Below, piece after piece: positions 42,385 through 52,991 of a DNA stretch of 64,000 bases. The translations under genes were made by a program, and so were the position numbers. This DNA is from Nesterenkonia natronophila (GTDB lineage Bacteria; Actinomycetota; Actinomycetes; Actinomycetales; Micrococcaceae). The stretch is taken from the NCBI RefSeq assembly GCF_003595215.1, contig NZ_QYZP01000003.1:62001-126000 (forward strand). The letters run 5' to 3'. How positions within the stretch are numbered: position 1 is the first letter of the stretch; the number at the start of each line of letters is the position of its first letter. The notes under the pieces were generated by a model, which saw only the letters and a program-made list of their open reading frames with translations, did no database searches and had not been told where the DNA came from.

Positions 42385-45126
42385 CTACGCGTCTCCTCCT
42401 GTGGTGCCGGAGGTTCCAGCGTTAGGGTCGGCCAGGTTGTACTTCTCCATGGCCTCGGTCGCCTCCTTGGTCTTGCCCAGCATCTGCAGGGCCCGGACCA
42501 CCATAGAGTGCGCATCGATCTTGAAGTGTCGGCGTGCCGCCGCCCGAGTGTCTGAGAAGCCGTAGCTGTCAGCGCCCAGTGTGGCGAACGGGTTGGGCAA
42601 GAACTGGCGGATCTGGTCCGGGACTGCCGCAATATAATCGGTGGTGGCGATGATCGGACCCTCGGCGCCTTCCAGCTGCTGAGCGACGAACGGCACCTCC
42701 GGCTCCCGCTCGGGGTCCATCATGCTGTCCTGTTCGACCTGCAGTGCTTGGCGACGCAGCTCACTCCAACTGGTCACCGACCACACATCCGCTGAGACGG
42801 ACCAGTCCTCAGCCAGCAGCTGTTGGGCCTCCAGCGCCCACGGCACAGACACTCCCGAGGCCAGCAGCTGGGCCTTGTTGTCTGCGCCACTGTCAGCGCT
42901 GAGCTCGGAGGCCCTCAGCTTGTAGATGCCTCGCTTGACGCCTTCGAGGTCCAGATCCTCGGGCTCTGCAGGGTGCGTGACGGGCTCGTTGTAGACGGTG
43001 ATGTAGTACATGACGTTGGGATCGCCGTCGTGATCTCCATACATCTCGTATAGACCGTTCTCCACAATATGGGCGATCTCGTAACCGAACGCCGGATCGA
43101 AGTGCTTCACGGCGGGGTTGGTGCTGGCCAGCAGGGGGGAGTGGCCGTCTGCGTGCTGCAGCCCCTCTCCAGTCAGGGTGGTGCGCCCAGCGGTGGCACC
43201 GATGATGAAACCGCGCGCCATTTGGTCCGCGGCGGCCCAGAACGAGTCACCGGTGCGCTGGAAACCGAACATCGAATAGAAGATGTAGAACGGAATCATC
43301 GCCTCGCCGTGGGTGGCATAGCTGGTTCCGGCTGCAGTGAACGCTGCCGTAGCCCCGGCTTCGTTGATCCCGGGGTGCAGCAGCTGCCCCTGCGCGGACT
43401 CCTTGTACGCCAGCATCAGCTCTCGGTCGACCGACAGATAATTCTGTCCCTTGGGGTTGTAGATCTTCGCGGTCGGGAAGAACGAGTCCATTCCAAAGGT
43501 GCGGGCCTCGTCGGGCACGATCGGTACGATGCGGTCGCCGAAGTTCTTCTCCCGCATCAGATCCTTCAGCAGCCGAACGAAGGCCATGGTGGTGGCTGCC
43601 TGCTGCTTGCCGGAGCCCTTCTTAGCCCCAGCGTAAGCTTTCTCGCCAGGCAGCTTGAGGGTGTTGGTCGGCACTCTGCGCTCCGGAATGGCTCCGCCGA
43701 GCTTCTCACGCCGCTGGCGCATGTACTCGATCTCGTCGGCGTCCTCCCCGGGGTGGAAGTAGGGGACCTGATAGGGATCTTCTTCAATCTGCTCATCCGA
43801 AATCGGGATGCGCAGCGTGTCGCGGAAACGCTTGAGGTCATCCACCGTCAGCTTCTTCATTTGGTGGGTCGCGTTGCGACCCTCGAAGCTCGGACCCAGT
43901 CCGTAACCCTTGATGGTCTGGGCCAGAATCACGGTCGGCTTGCCCTGAGTCTCCACCGCGGCCTTGTAGGCGGCGTAGACCTTCTTATAGTCGTGCCCTC
44001 CGCGCTTGAGCCCCCAGATCTCATCATCGGACATCTCTGCGACCATCTCTTTGGTCTTAGTGGAGCGTCCGAAGAAGTGCTCGCGCACAAAGGCGCCGGA
44101 TTCGGCCTTATAGGTTTGGTAGTCACCGTCGAGCGTCTCGTTCATGATCCGAACGAGCTCGCCGCTGTCGTCCTGCTCCAGCATGTGATCCCATTCGCGA
44201 CCCCACAGGACCTTGATGACGTTCCAGCCGGCGCCGCGGAAGAAAGCCTCCAGCTCCTGAACAATCTTGCCGTTGCCGCGAACCGGGCCGTCCAGGCGCT
44301 GCAGATTGCAGTTGATGACGAAGTGGAGGTTGTCCAGCTTCTCATTCGCAGCAAGCTGAAGCAGGCCGCGCGACTCCGGCTCATCCATCTCACCGTCGCC
44401 CAGGAACGCCCACACATTCTGCTCTGAGGTGTCTCGGATCCCCCGGTTCTGCAGGTACCGGTTGAACTGCGCCTGGTAGATCGCGTTCATCGGTCCCAGG
44501 CCCATCGACACTGTCGGGAACTGCCAGAACTCGGGCATGAGGCGGGGGTGTGGATACGAGCTGAGCCCATACGGGGCCTTAGAGACCTCCTGACGGAATC
44601 CGTCCAGGTGTTTCTCCGTCAGCCTGCCCTCCAGGAAGGCGCGGGCATAGTTGCCGGGTGAGGAGTGCCCCTGGAAGAAGATCTGATCGCCGCCGCCGGG
44701 ATGGTCGACGCCGCGGAAGAAGTGATTGTGACCGACTTCGTAAAGCGTCGCGACGCCGGCATAGCTGGAGATGTGCCCGCCGACACCGATGTCCTCGCGC
44801 TGAGCCCGGTGCACCATGATCGCGGCGTTCCAGCGCAGCAACCGCCGATATTTGCGCTCCATCTCCTCATCACCGGGGAACTCCGGCTCCTGATCCACAG
44901 GAATGGTGTTGACGTAGTCGGTAGTGGTGACCATCGGCACGCCGATGGACTTGGCCCCGGCTCGCTGCAGCAGCGCGCGGATGATGTACTCTGCTCGCTC
45001 AGTGCCGTGGGCCTCCACCAGCTGATCGAGCGAGTCGATCCATTCGCCGGTCTCTTCTGGGTCCATGTCCGGAAGCTGGTCGATCAGACCGCTTCGAATG
45101 TGGGATGTCTCTTCGCCAGCGCTCAC
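42385..45126 (-). CDS. aceE: pyruvate dehydrogenase E1 component (homodimeric type)
   Basis: 913 aa from GTG 45126 ([13 protein letters not shown]), with AAAGG eight bases upstream; the frame runs on to 45177. It is a thiamine-diphosphate-dependent decarboxylase feeding acetyl-CoA to the TCA cycle and to the fab genes downstream. The ThDP/Mg motif is [14 protein letters not shown], with [20 protein letters not shown] after it, and [16 protein letters not shown] precedes. It is single-chain, as usual in Actinomycetota. Divergent from DUF3052. Confidence 0.96.
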   Translation of the reverse strand: MSAGEETSHIRSGLIDQLPDMDPEETGEWIDSLDQLVEAHGTERAEYIIRALLQRAGAKSIGVPMVTTTDYVNTIPVDQEPEFPGDEEMERKYRRLLRWNAAIMVHRAQREDIGVGGHISSYAGVATLYEVGHNHFFRGVDHPGGGDQIFFQGHSSPGNYARAFLEGRLTEKHLDGFRQEVSKAPYGLSSYPHPRLMPEFWQFPTVSMGLGPMNAIYQAQFNRYLQNRGIRDTSEQNVWAFLGDGEMDEPESRGLLQLAANEKLDNLHFVINCNLQRLDGPVRGNGKIVQELEAFFRGAGWNVIKVLWGREWDHMLEQDDSGELVRIMNETLDGDYQTYKAESGAFVREHFFGRSTKTKEMVAEMSDDEIWGLKRGGHDYKKVYAAYKAAVETQGKPTVILAQTIKGYGLGPSFEGRNATHQMKKLTVDDLKRFRDTLRIPISDEQIEEDPYQVPYFHPGEDADEIEYMRQRREKLGGAIPERRVPTNTLKLPGEKAYAGAKKGSGKQQAATTMAFVRLLKDLMREKNFGDRIVPIVPDEARTFGMDSFFPTAKIYNPKGQNYLSVDRELMLAYKESAQGQLLHPGINEAGATAAFTAAGTSYATHGEAMIPFYIFYSMFGFQRTGDSFWAAADQMARGFIIGATAGRTTLTGEGLQHADGHSPLLASTNPAVKHFDPAFGYEIAHIVENGLYEMYGDHDGDPNVMYYITVYNEPVTHPAEPEDLDLEGVKRGIYKLRASELSADSGADNKAQLLASGVSVPWALEAQQLLAEDWSVSADVWSVTSWSELRRQALQVEQDSMMDPEREPEVPFVAQQLEGAEGPIIATTDYIAAVPDQIRQFLPNPFATLGADSYGFSDTRAAARRHFKIDAHSMVVRALQMLGKTKEATEAMEKYNLADPNAGTSGTTGGDA

Positions 45127-45299
45127 AGTAAGCACCTTTCTGACGTTGTAGTACCGGCCCCGCGGTGGCAGAACCAATGTTCGAGGTGATGATCCGTGCC
45201 GCGTGGGTGGCGGACAGACCCAGTGTGGAATTGCAACTCTACCGGTTCATGATGTGTCGCACTTTCCGCTCAAGGGGAATCCCGCGTAACGTTGGCATC

Positions 45300-45734
45300 G
45301 TGGGACTGAACAAGGATGCCGCCACCAATGTTGTCGACAACAAGAGCCTGCTGGAGGAGCTCGGCCTGAAGGCCGATGCCCTGGTGCAGGAGATAGGTGT
45401 CGACAGCGACGTTGACGATGCCCTCCGGGATGCTTTGGACGACCTTCTTGACGAGCCTCTCATCGATGAGGACGAGCAAGAGGTCGTCGATGCTGTGCTG
45501 CTGTGGTTCCGCTCCGGTGAGGACCTCACCGACGCGCTGCTCGACGCACTGACCACCCTGGAGGAGGGCGGGTCCGTGTGGCTGATGACCCCACGCTCCG
45601 GGCGTGAGGGTTATGTGCCGCCGGTAGAGATCCAAGATGCGGCGACAGACGCGGGACTCCACGTCACCTCCTCCGCCGGTGTCAGCTCTGACTGGTCGGC
45701 CAGCCGGCTGGTGCACCGCAAGACCTGGTCCTAG
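45300..45734 (+). CDS. DUF3052 family protein
   Basis: 144 aa from GTG 45300. The core (LGLKADALVQEIGVDSDVDD, IDEDEQEVVDAVLLWFRSGE, GSVWLMTPRSGREGYVPP, DWSASRLV) matches DUF3052, an actinobacterial family usually divergent from aceE, as here. Longer frames to 45165 overlap the aceE 5' end. Function unknown. Confidence 0.8.
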   Translation: MGLNKDAATNVVDNKSLLEELGLKADALVQEIGVDSDVDDALRDALDDLLDEPLIDEDEQEVVDAVLLWFRSGEDLTDALLDALTTLEEGGSVWLMTPRSGREGYVPPVEIQDAATDAGLHVTSSAGVSSDWSASRLVHRKTWS

Positions 45735-45745
45735 GCGGCACTGCC

Positions 45746-46228
45746 GTGGATGCCGCATCATGCGGCCCGGCCCCGGGGGATGAGGTGCCCGATTTCGCTC
45801 TGCGTAACCAGTACGGGGAGACCGTGCAGCTGGAGCATTTGAGCGGTACTCCCAGCGTGCTGATGTTCTACCCCTTCGCGTTCAGCCGCGTCTGCAGTGC
45901 TGAGCTCACTGAGATCCGCGAGGGCTGGTCAGAGATCTCCGCGCTGGGAGTCAGGTTCTGCGCTATCTCCAGCGACAGCGTGTACACCCTGCGGGCCTAC
46001 GCGGAGGAACTGGGGGAGGTGCACTTCGATCTGCTCAGCGATTTCTGGCCCCATGGGGCTGTGGCGAAAGCTTTTGGAGCCTTCGATTCCCAGAAGGGCT
46101 GTCCGCGCCGAGTAACGTTCGTCCTGAACGACCAGCTTCACCTGCACCGGCGGATCGCCGCAGACTTCACTCAGTCCCGCGACCTGGCCGAGGTGCTGAC
46201 CGCGGTGCGTGAGATCCACCAGCTCTGA
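45746..46228 (+). CDS. AhpE-type peroxiredoxin
   Basis: 160 aa from a GTG start. The peroxidatic cysteine is in PFAFSRVCSAEL (C50). The usual Thr three residues before Cys is Ser here, a tolerated variant. There is no second resolving Cys in the typical place, which fits a one-Cys AhpE-like enzyme that reduces peroxides. It starts 12 bp after the DUF3052 stop. Confidence 0.85.
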   Translation: MDAASCGPAPGDEVPDFALRNQYGETVQLEHLSGTPSVLMFYPFAFSRVCSAELTEIREGWSEISALGVRFCAISSDSVYTLRAYAEELGEVHFDLLSDFWPHGAVAKAFGAFDSQKGCPRRVTFVLNDQLHLHRRIAADFTQSRDLAEVLTAVREIHQL

Positions 46229-46249
46229 GCACCCCGGTAGGATCAGACC

Positions 46250-47251
46250 ATGCCGCCCAGAGCTTCCCGCCGCACGCCCTCTGAAGGGCCGGACTTCCGC
46301 ACGGTGGAGCCGGCGGCGCTCATCTTGCTCAAAGGCGCTGAAGACTATGTGGCCACCCGCGCTCTGGACCGCGTTCGGGCTGTGCTGAAAACCCAACATC
46401 CCGACCTTGAGTACACCAGGATGGACGTCTCGGAGGCCACCCGCGGGGAGTTGGCCACCCTCGCTTCACCGTCGCTGTTCGGCGAGCCGAGACTCATTTT
46501 GGCTGAAGATCTTGCTCATATGAACGAGATCTTCCTCGAGGACATGCTCCGTTTTCTGGAGGAGCCGGCTGACCCGGACGTGACACTGGTTTTCCGTCAC
46601 AGCGGAGGCAACCGGGGCAAGAAACTCACTGATGCGCTCAGTGCACTGGGCGTCGTCGTGGACTGTTCAACGGTCAGGAGCGACAACGACAAACTCGACT
46701 TCGTTCGTAAGGAGTTCCGCGCCGCCCAACGGACCATCCATCCTGAAGCAGCGAGGGCCCTAGTATCAGCCGCCGGCTCCACACTGTCTGACCTCGGCAG
46801 CGCATGCCAGCAGCTGATGCGAGACGTCCCTGAGGACATCACGGCCGAGCACGTCGACAAGTACTTCGGCGGTCGTGTGGAGGCCTCAGCGTTCAAGGTC
46901 GCTGACGCCACCTTCGCCGGCCGGGGAGAGTCAGCGCTGCGACTCTACCGCCACGCCATCGCCACTGGTGTCTCACCTGTGGCTGTGACTGCCGCATTGG
47001 CTATGAAGGCCCGGCAGGTGGCCGCTCTGGTGGATCACCGTGGGGCCCAAACAGAGTTGGCCCAGACGCTGAAGATGGCGCCGTGGCAGCTGAAGCAGGC
47101 CGCTGAGATAGCCCGCCGGTGGGGCCCACGCGAAGCCGCCGATGCGGTGGAGGCTGTGGCTCAGGCCGACGCCGAGGTCAAAGGCGTCTCAAGAACCCCG
47201 CAGTACGCAGTGGAGAAAGCCATCTCACGCATCACGACCCACCTGTCCTGA
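46250..47251 (+). CDS. holA: DNA polymerase III delta subunit
   Basis: A 333-aa clamp-loader wrench subunit. The N-terminal region LILLKGAEDYVATRALDRV is followed by the AAA-like core without Walker A, as expected, and a C-terminal collar region (AVTAALAMKARQVAALV, MAPWQLKQAAEIARRW). It is commonly encoded just before rpsT, as here. Confidence 0.92.
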   Translation: MPPRASRRTPSEGPDFRTVEPAALILLKGAEDYVATRALDRVRAVLKTQHPDLEYTRMDVSEATRGELATLASPSLFGEPRLILAEDLAHMNEIFLEDMLRFLEEPADPDVTLVFRHSGGNRGKKLTDALSALGVVVDCSTVRSDNDKLDFVRKEFRAAQRTIHPEAARALVSAAGSTLSDLGSACQQLMRDVPEDITAEHVDKYFGGRVEASAFKVADATFAGRGESALRLYRHAIATGVSPVAVTAALAMKARQVAALVDHRGAQTELAQTLKMAPWQLKQAAEIARRWGPREAADAVEAVAQADAEVKGVSRTPQYAVEKAISRITTHLS

Positions 47252-47505
47252 TGTGGGGGAGCGAAACCGCCGAAATGCGGTGTGTCTGCTAGGATATGGT
47301 GCTAGTGTCCGGGGTCGATGAAGGCCCCTGCGCTGTCCGGCGACGGCAAACAGCACGCTGAGCTCATGGGCCCCTCTACCTGAAGAGCCCAGCGTGAATC
47401 GCCAAGGTGCCCCACACCACTGAAGACTTCCGTCGTCGCCGCGCCCCTATCGGGCGTCAGGACAGTGCTCGCCATAACAAGCACAAGAAGCTAAGGAACT
47501 CATTC

Positions 47506-47766
47506 GTGGCAAATATCAAGTCTCAGAAGAAGCGCATCCTCACCAACGAAAAGAGCCGCCAGCGCAACCAGGCGGTCAAGTCAGACATCAAGACCGCGAT
47601 CAAGAAGGTCCACACCGCCGTTGAAGCCGGCGACAAGGACGCAGCTGTGATCGCCAACCGCGAGGCTAGCCGCAAGCTGGACAAGGCTGTCTCCAAGGGC
47701 GTCATTCACAAGAACCAGGCCGCCAACCGGAAATCCGGCATCGCGCATCTGGTGCAGTCGGTCTGA
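47506..47766 (+). CDS. rpsT: 30S ribosomal protein bS20
   Basis: 86 aa from GTG 47506 ([21 protein letters not shown]), with AAGGA eight bases upstream. The in-frame stretch back to 47407 is leader, not protein. A TAGGAT hexamer near 47291 may be the -10, giving a leader of about 200 nt, plausible for a self-regulated ribosomal-protein gene. A terminator follows. Confidence 0.95.
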   Translation: MANIKSQKKRILTNEKSRQRNQAVKSDIKTAIKKVHTAVEAGDKDAAVIANREASRKLDKAVSKGVIHKNQAANRKSGIAHLVQSV

Positions 47767-47780
47767 CCCGACACTCCAGC

Positions 47781-47819
47781 AGGGGCCTCGCACGTGAAAC
47801 CGTGCGGGGCCTTAGCTTT
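47781..47819 (+). terminator. intrinsic terminator after rpsT
   Basis: GGCCTCGCACG and CGTGCGGGGCC form an 11-bp stem with one G-U pair and a TGAAAC loop, followed by TTAGCTTT. Confidence 0.8.
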
Positions 47820-47858
47820 ATGATGGACTGACCCCTATGCGAAGGACGGATTGAACAC

Positions 47859-49718
47859 GTGAGTCCGAAGGCCAGCACGCCACTGGTGCCCGCTCAGACC
47901 TCCCCCCGCGCGATCCGCAACTTCTGCATCATCGCGCATATCGACCACGGCAAATCCACCCTCGCCGACCGGATGCTGCAGCTCACCGGAGTCGTAGAGC
48001 CCCGCCAGATGAAGGCCCAGTACCTGGACCGGATGGACATCGAGCGTGAGCGCGGCATCACCATCAAGTCGCAGGCGGTGCGCATGCCCTGGGATTACCA
48101 TGGCGGCACCTACGCCTTTCACATGATCGACACCCCCGGGCACGTTGACTTCAGCTACGAGGTCTCCCGATCCTTGGCCGCCTGCGAAGGGGCCGTGCTG
48201 TTGGTCGACGCAGCCCAGGGCATCGAGGCGCAGACTCTGGCGAACCTCTACTTGGCCATGGAGCACGAACTGGCGATCATCCCGGTGCTCAACAAGATCG
48301 ACCTCCCGGCGGCGATGCCGGACAAGTACGCCGAAGAGCTGGCCCACCTCATCGGTTGTGAGCCGGAGGACGTTCTGCGGGTCTCTGGGAAGACCGGAGA
48401 GGGAGTCGAGGAGCTGCTGGACCGGATCGTTGACGAAGTCCCCGCGCCAGTGGGCGAGGCTGAGGCCCCGGCGCGGGCCATGATCTTTGACTCCGTGTAC
48501 GACACCTACCGCGGCGTGGTCACGTTCGTGCGCGTCACCGATGGAAAACTCGGCCGTCGCGAAAAGATCAAGATGATGTCCACCGGAGCAACCCACGAGC
48601 TTCTTGAGATCGGGGTTTCGAGCCCTGAGCCGGAAGCTACTGACGGTCTCGGCGTCGGCGAGGTGGGCTACCTGATCACCGGCGTGAAGGATGTGCGGCA
48701 GTCTAAGGTCGGTGACACCGTGACCTCAGCGGCCAAGCCGGCGTCGTCGATCATCGGTGGTTATCAGGAGCCCAAGCCGATGGTTTTCTCGGGGCTCTTC
48801 CCACTTGACGGCTCAGACTTCCCAGTGCTGCGTGAGGCGTTGGAGAAGCTTCAGCTCAACGACGCCGCACTGAACTTTGAGCCCGAGACCTCAACTGCTT
48901 TGGGCTTTGGATTCCGGGTAGGCTTCCTGGGACTTCTGCACCTCGAAATCACCCGGGAGCGTCTGGAGCAGGAGTACAACCTGGATCTGATCTCCACCGC
49001 GCCGAACGTCATCTACCAGGTGAAGGACGAATCCGGAGAGTCGCATGAGGTGACCAACCCGTCGGAGTTCCCAGACGGAAAGATCGACGAGATTCGCGAA
49101 CCCATCGTGGACGCCACGATAATCGTGCCCGCAGAGTACATCGGTGCAGTGATGGAACTGTGCCAGGCTCGTCGCGGTTCGATGGACGGGATGGACTATC
49201 TCTCAGAAGAGCGCGTGGAGATCCGCTACACCATGCCGTTGGCGGAAATCGTGTTCGACTTCTTCGACCAGCTGAAATCCCGCACCAAGGGGTACGCCTC
49301 ACTGAACTGGCAGGCTTCCGGGGACCAGGCGGCCGACCTGGTCAAAGTGGAGATTCTCCTGCAGGGCGACAAGGTCGACGCCTTCAGCGCCATCACGCAC
49401 CGGGACCACGCATACGCCTACGGGGTGAAGATGGCCTCCAAGCTCAAAGACCTCATTCCTCGTCAGCAGTTTGAGGTCCCGATCCAAGCAGCTATCGGGT
49501 CCCGAATCATCGCCCGGGAAAACATCCGCGCCATCCGTAAGGACGTCCTTTCCAAGTGCTACGGCGGAGACATCAGCCGCAAGCGCAAGCTGCTGGAGAA
49601 GCAGAAGGAGGGCAAGAAGCGGATGAAGATGGTCGGCACCGTGGAGGTTCCGCAGGAAGCCTTCATCGCCGCCCTGAGCTCGGACGAGGGCAAAGCCAAG
49701 GAGAAGGCCAAGAAGTGA
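47859..49718 (+). CDS. lepA: translation elongation factor 4 (LepA)
   Basis: A 619-aa ribosome-dependent GTPase. The G domain has [34 protein letters not shown] and NKIDLP. Domains II, III and V follow. The LepA-specific C-terminal domain ([24 protein letters not shown]) distinguishes it from EF-G. It starts with GTG. Confidence 0.97.
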   Translation: MSPKASTPLVPAQTSPRAIRNFCIIAHIDHGKSTLADRMLQLTGVVEPRQMKAQYLDRMDIERERGITIKSQAVRMPWDYHGGTYAFHMIDTPGHVDFSYEVSRSLAACEGAVLLVDAAQGIEAQTLANLYLAMEHELAIIPVLNKIDLPAAMPDKYAEELAHLIGCEPEDVLRVSGKTGEGVEELLDRIVDEVPAPVGEAEAPARAMIFDSVYDTYRGVVTFVRVTDGKLGRREKIKMMSTGATHELLEIGVSSPEPEATDGLGVGEVGYLITGVKDVRQSKVGDTVTSAAKPASSIIGGYQEPKPMVFSGLFPLDGSDFPVLREALEKLQLNDAALNFEPETSTALGFGFRVGFLGLLHLEITRERLEQEYNLDLISTAPNVIYQVKDESGESHEVTNPSEFPDGKIDEIREPIVDATIIVPAEYIGAVMELCQARRGSMDGMDYLSEERVEIRYTMPLAEIVFDFFDQLKSRTKGYASLNWQASGDQAADLVKVEILLQGDKVDAFSAITHRDHAYAYGVKMASKLKDLIPRQQFEVPIQAAIGSRIIARENIRAIRKDVLSKCYGGDISRKRKLLEKQKEGKKRMKMVGTVEVPQEAFIAALSSDEGKAKEKAKK

Positions 49719-49745
49719 CCCGGTTCGTCGCGCCATTGAGGGGCC

Positions 49746-51032
49746 ATGCCGTCCGCATTGCCGCTGGGTGATCCCGTCCCCACAGATGGCAGCTTCCCTT
49801 CCGAGGTGCGGGCAGCGCTGCCCTCCCGGGCCCATAGGCCCTTTGGGCTCTACGTGCACATTCCCTTCTGCGCGGTGCGCTGCGGGTACTGCGACTTCAA
49901 CACATATACGGCCGCTGACCTGGGCCCCGGGGCGTCTCGCCAGTCGTACCCAGAGACCGTTGTGGGTGAGCTCGAGTTTGCGCGAAGAACGCTCGACACG
50001 GCCGACGCACCGCAGCGGCCGCTCTCCACAGTGTTCTTCGGAGGAGGCACCCCCACGCTGCTGCCAGCCGAAGATCTGTCGCTGATTCTCCGGGCGGCAC
50101 AGGAGCTCTTCGGCTTCGCCCCTGAGGCTGAGGTGACCACTGAGGCGAACCCCGACACCGTCACCGCAGAATCAGTGCAGGTGCTTGCTGAAGCCGGGTT
50201 CACGCGGCTGAGCTTGGGCATGCAGTCGGCCGTGCCCCACGTGCTGAAGACCCTTGACCGCACCCACGATCCGCAGAACGTGCCGACAGCGCACGCGGCT
50301 GCGCGTGCAGCGGGGCTGGAGACCTCTTTGGACCTCATCTACGGCGCTCCGGGAGAGTCGCTCGAGGACTGGAGCCGCAGTCTTGAGACCGCCGTGGCGC
50401 TCCAGCCGGACCATATCAGCGCGTACTCGCTGATAGTGGAGGACGGAACGGCCATGGCGGCGCAGATCCGGCGCGGCGAACTGGCTGACATCGACCCTGA
50501 TGACCAGGCGGACAAGTATCTGCTGACAGACCGGCTGCTCTCCGCGGCGGGCTACCAGTGGTATGAGGTCTCGAACTTCTCGCAGGGAGTCCAGACCCGG
50601 TCCAGACACAATCTCAACTACTGGCAGGACTCCGACTGGTGGGGCGCGGGGCCCGGGGCGCACTCGCATCTCGCGGGGATGCGTTGGTGGAACGTGAAGC
50701 ACCCGGCGCCCTATGCCCAACGAGTGCAGCAGGGAGTCTCGCCCGGCCACGGTCGGGAGATTCTGGATGCCGAGGCGACGGTCTTGGAGTACCTGATGCT
50801 CCGGCTGCGGATCGCAGAGGGGCTCGACGTGGCCGAGTTCAATGCCCTGCCGCAGATTGGCCAAGGCGGCGGAACACCCATTCAGGACCGTCACGTGCGG
50901 CAGCTCGTCGATGAGGAGTTGGCGGATGCCGCTGCCGCGCGCCCGTCGGAGAAGTTCCCTCAAGGAAGAATTGTGCTGACCTTGAACGGGCGGCTGCTTG
51001 CCGATGCAGTGACCCGCCGCCTCGCTGCATGA
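49746..51032 (+). CDS. hemW: HemW, radical SAM coproporphyrinogen-dehydrogenase-like protein
   Basis: 428 aa. The 4Fe-4S/SAM motif is CAVRCGYCDFNTY (CxxxCxxC) near residue 40, followed by FFGGGTPTLLP. The C-terminal HemW domain has NYWQDSDWWGAGPGAHSH. The family is thought to act as a heme chaperone rather than an oxidase. It lies downstream of lepA, the usual position. Confidence 0.92.
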   Translation: MPSALPLGDPVPTDGSFPSEVRAALPSRAHRPFGLYVHIPFCAVRCGYCDFNTYTAADLGPGASRQSYPETVVGELEFARRTLDTADAPQRPLSTVFFGGGTPTLLPAEDLSLILRAAQELFGFAPEAEVTTEANPDTVTAESVQVLAEAGFTRLSLGMQSAVPHVLKTLDRTHDPQNVPTAHAAARAAGLETSLDLIYGAPGESLEDWSRSLETAVALQPDHISAYSLIVEDGTAMAAQIRRGELADIDPDDQADKYLLTDRLLSAAGYQWYEVSNFSQGVQTRSRHNLNYWQDSDWWGAGPGAHSHLAGMRWWNVKHPAPYAQRVQQGVSPGHGREILDAEATVLEYLMLRLRIAEGLDVAEFNALPQIGQGGGTPIQDRHVRQLVDEELADAAAARPSEKFPQGRIVLTLNGRLLADAVTRRLAA

Positions 51033-51036
51033 GAAC

Positions 51037-51081
51037 AACCCTATAGGGTTATATTCGCCTCTTATAACCTGTTATGGTTAT
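51037..51081. promoter_or_regulatory. two AACC-N6-GGTT palindromes before satD
   Basis: AACC-CTATAG-GGTT (51037-51050) and AACC-TGTTAT-GGTT (51066-51079, extended by AT/AT to 51064-51081) share the same half-sites and spacing. Their centres are 29 bp apart, about three helical turns. They fill the gap between hemW and satD and end four bases before the satD start, so they look like a paired operator controlling satD. The SatD protein itself has a C-terminal helix-turn-helix. Confidence 0.6.
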
Positions 51082-51084
51082 TTC

Positions 51085-51708
51085 ATGTCCTACACCGCAC
51101 CTGTCGCTCTGATTGTTGATGTCATCGGTTCCCGAGGCCACGCCGATCGGAATGAGGTACAGCGCTCCGTAGAGGACGCACTGGAACACATTGGCCAGGC
51201 GGTGCCGCCCACCCAGGAGTTCCGCGCCACGGTGGGAGATGAGTTCCAAGCTGTGTACGCCTCACGCAATGCAGCACTGCGTGCCACACTCTTTGCAGGT
51301 CTGCTGCCCCAAGACGGCCCGCTGCTGCGCTTCGGCCTGGGGGAGGGTGAAATCGGTGGGGTGCCAAGTCGGACCTCCGAACGCATCGAAGACGGCCCAG
51401 GATGGTGGAATGCGCGAGAAGCTATAGAGGCCGTGGCCTTCCAGCAGCGACGGTTCTCCTTTCTGCGCAGCTGGTACATCAGCGGCGCTCCTGAGCAGGA
51501 TGTGGCGGTGAATGCCTACCTGCTGACCCGGGATCAGCTGCTGGACGGGCTCAGTGTCCGTGCCCGGGACTATGCTCGGGGTGTGGCTCAGGGCGCGAAC
51601 CAGAAACATATCGCAGCTGAGCACGGGGTCTCACAGCCCGCCGTGTCCAAACTCCTGCGGGAGTCCGGGGCAGCAACTCTCATCGAAGGCTTCAGAATGC
51701 TGTCGTGA
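51085..51708 (+). CDS. SatD family protein
   Basis: 207 aa. The N-terminal part (VALIVDVIGSRGHADRNEVQRSVEDAL, EFRATVGDEFQAVY, LRFGLGEGEIG) matches the SatD family. The last 45 residues contain a helix-turn-helix (HIAAEHGVSQPAVSKLLRE), so it may bind DNA. It is preceded by two AACC-N6-GGTT palindromes, suggesting autoregulation. It is followed 24 bp later by a membrane protein resembling DUF3307-type partners. The precise function of SatD proteins is not established. Confidence 0.8.
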   Translation: MSYTAPVALIVDVIGSRGHADRNEVQRSVEDALEHIGQAVPPTQEFRATVGDEFQAVYASRNAALRATLFAGLLPQDGPLLRFGLGEGEIGGVPSRTSERIEDGPGWWNAREAIEAVAFQQRRFSFLRSWYISGAPEQDVAVNAYLLTRDQLLDGLSVRARDYARGVAQGANQKHIAAEHGVSQPAVSKLLRESGAATLIEGFRMLS

Positions 51709-51732
51709 ACAGCGCGGAAAGGGGGCACGGCA

Positions 51733-52461
51733 GTGCTGCTGTTGGCGACGACTCTGATCATCATCGGCTTGGGCGACATTCTGAGGTCGCTGCTGCGCGG
51801 AGGTGCCTTCCTCACCCTGGCAGGGCTCGTCGGCGTTTCCGCTCTGGTGATTCTGGGCACAGGGGCACTGACCGGCCTTCCCTGGTGGGCAGTGGGGCTG
51901 AGTGTGCTGCCGGCCCTGCTGTGGTTTTGGACGGTGTCAGTGCAACCAGATGCCCCCACACGATCCGTCCGGGAGACGGCACCTAAGGTCCTGGGCTTTG
52001 TGCTGATCAGTGGGGTCATCACCGTAATGGGCGACACTGAGGCTATTGCCGGAGAGGCGCTTCGAGTGCCCACTGTGGGGCGGTTCGACACGGAACTCGC
52101 AGTCTTGGCGGCGGGCCTGACACTGTTTCATGTGGTCAGTGCCAACGCACTGGTGCGCTTGGCGCTCAGTGCAGAGCAGCACGGCCGCAGCGCGCCAGAG
52201 TCGGAAATGCTGGTCCGCAAACCACAGCTCAAAGGGGGGCGTTGGATAGGGCCACTGGAGAGGATCACGCTGACCGGTCTGCTGGTGGCCGGGGCCTATC
52301 CGGTCGTGGCTGGCCTGATCGCGGCCAAGGGAATCGTAAGGTTCCCTGAGATGCAGGAAGATCGTGCTGAAGGCAATAAGGCGGAGTATTTCCTCGTAGG
52401 CAGCTTCGTGAGCTGGACCATTGCGATCATCGCAGCCGGTCTGCTCTGGAGCGTAATCTGA
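51733..52461 (+). CDS. integral membrane protein, SatD partner
   Basis: 242 aa from GTG 51733, with AAAGGGGG upstream. About seven hydrophobic helices. The C-terminal part (GPLERITLTGLLVAGAYPVVAGLIAAKGIVRFPEM, then EYFLVGSFVSW) resembles DUF3307-type proteins that are found next to satD. Likely co-transcribed with satD. Function unknown. Confidence 0.65.
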   Translation: MLLLATTLIIIGLGDILRSLLRGGAFLTLAGLVGVSALVILGTGALTGLPWWAVGLSVLPALLWFWTVSVQPDAPTRSVRETAPKVLGFVLISGVITVMGDTEAIAGEALRVPTVGRFDTELAVLAAGLTLFHVVSANALVRLALSAEQHGRSAPESEMLVRKPQLKGGRWIGPLERITLTGLLVAGAYPVVAGLIAAKGIVRFPEMQEDRAEGNKAEYFLVGSFVSWTIAIIAAGLLWSVI

Positions 52462-52471
52462 CCCGGTTGGT

Positions 52472-52873
52472 TCAGCGCACCAGGCGGAGGTTCAGCGGGT
52501 ACCGGTACGGACGCCCCTTATTGCACTCTGAGCCGCCGATCAGCCCGGAGATTGCCATATAGGCCCAGACAATCACTCCGCTGATGCCAGCCACGGCAGC
52601 GATAGCGGGAATGAACGCCAGGCCGTAACAGATCAGCACGATGATAGTCAGCGGGAGCGTAAAATTCAGCGCCTCTTTGGACTCTTGGGCGGTGAATGGT
52701 CCACGCTCTCGCAGCAGCAGGTAGATGATTAGCGAGGGGATACAGCCGGCCACAGCGCCGAAGTGCGAAATCATCGCCCAACGGCTGTCTTCCTCGCGGC
52801 TCAGCATGGGCGCTGGCTCGGAGGGTCGAGTGCCGCCGGCAGCGGCCCTCTGTTTGCCGTTCTGTGTTGTCAC
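52472..52873 (-). CDS. DUF4870 membrane protein
   Basis: 133 aa from a GTG start. A polar N-terminus is followed by three or four TM helices, with the family pattern SHFGAVAGCIPSLIIYLLLRERGPFTAQESKEALNF split across the first helix and loop. The domain is widespread and its function is unknown. Convergent with the SatD-partner gene, 10 bp away. Confidence 0.85.
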   Translation of the reverse strand: MTTQNGKQRAAAGGTRPSEPAPMLSREEDSRWAMISHFGAVAGCIPSLIIYLLLRERGPFTAQESKEALNFTLPLTIIVLICYGLAFIPAIAAVAGISGVIVWAYMAISGLIGGSECNKGRPYRYPLNLRLVR

Positions 52874-52991
52874 TGGGCTTCTCGTGCCTTTCTGGGGTTC
52901 CTAGTGTCGCGATCCAAGTGGTCTCATCATAGGGCGCACACCTTAAAGCAGGCTGACTCTCCCGGGGTGTGTTCCTGCCGCTGTGGCGGAT

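Noticed and set aside
43069..44427. 452-aa forward frame inside aceE
   Set aside because: Antisense to the fully recognisable AceE protein, with the composition expected for a shadow frame.
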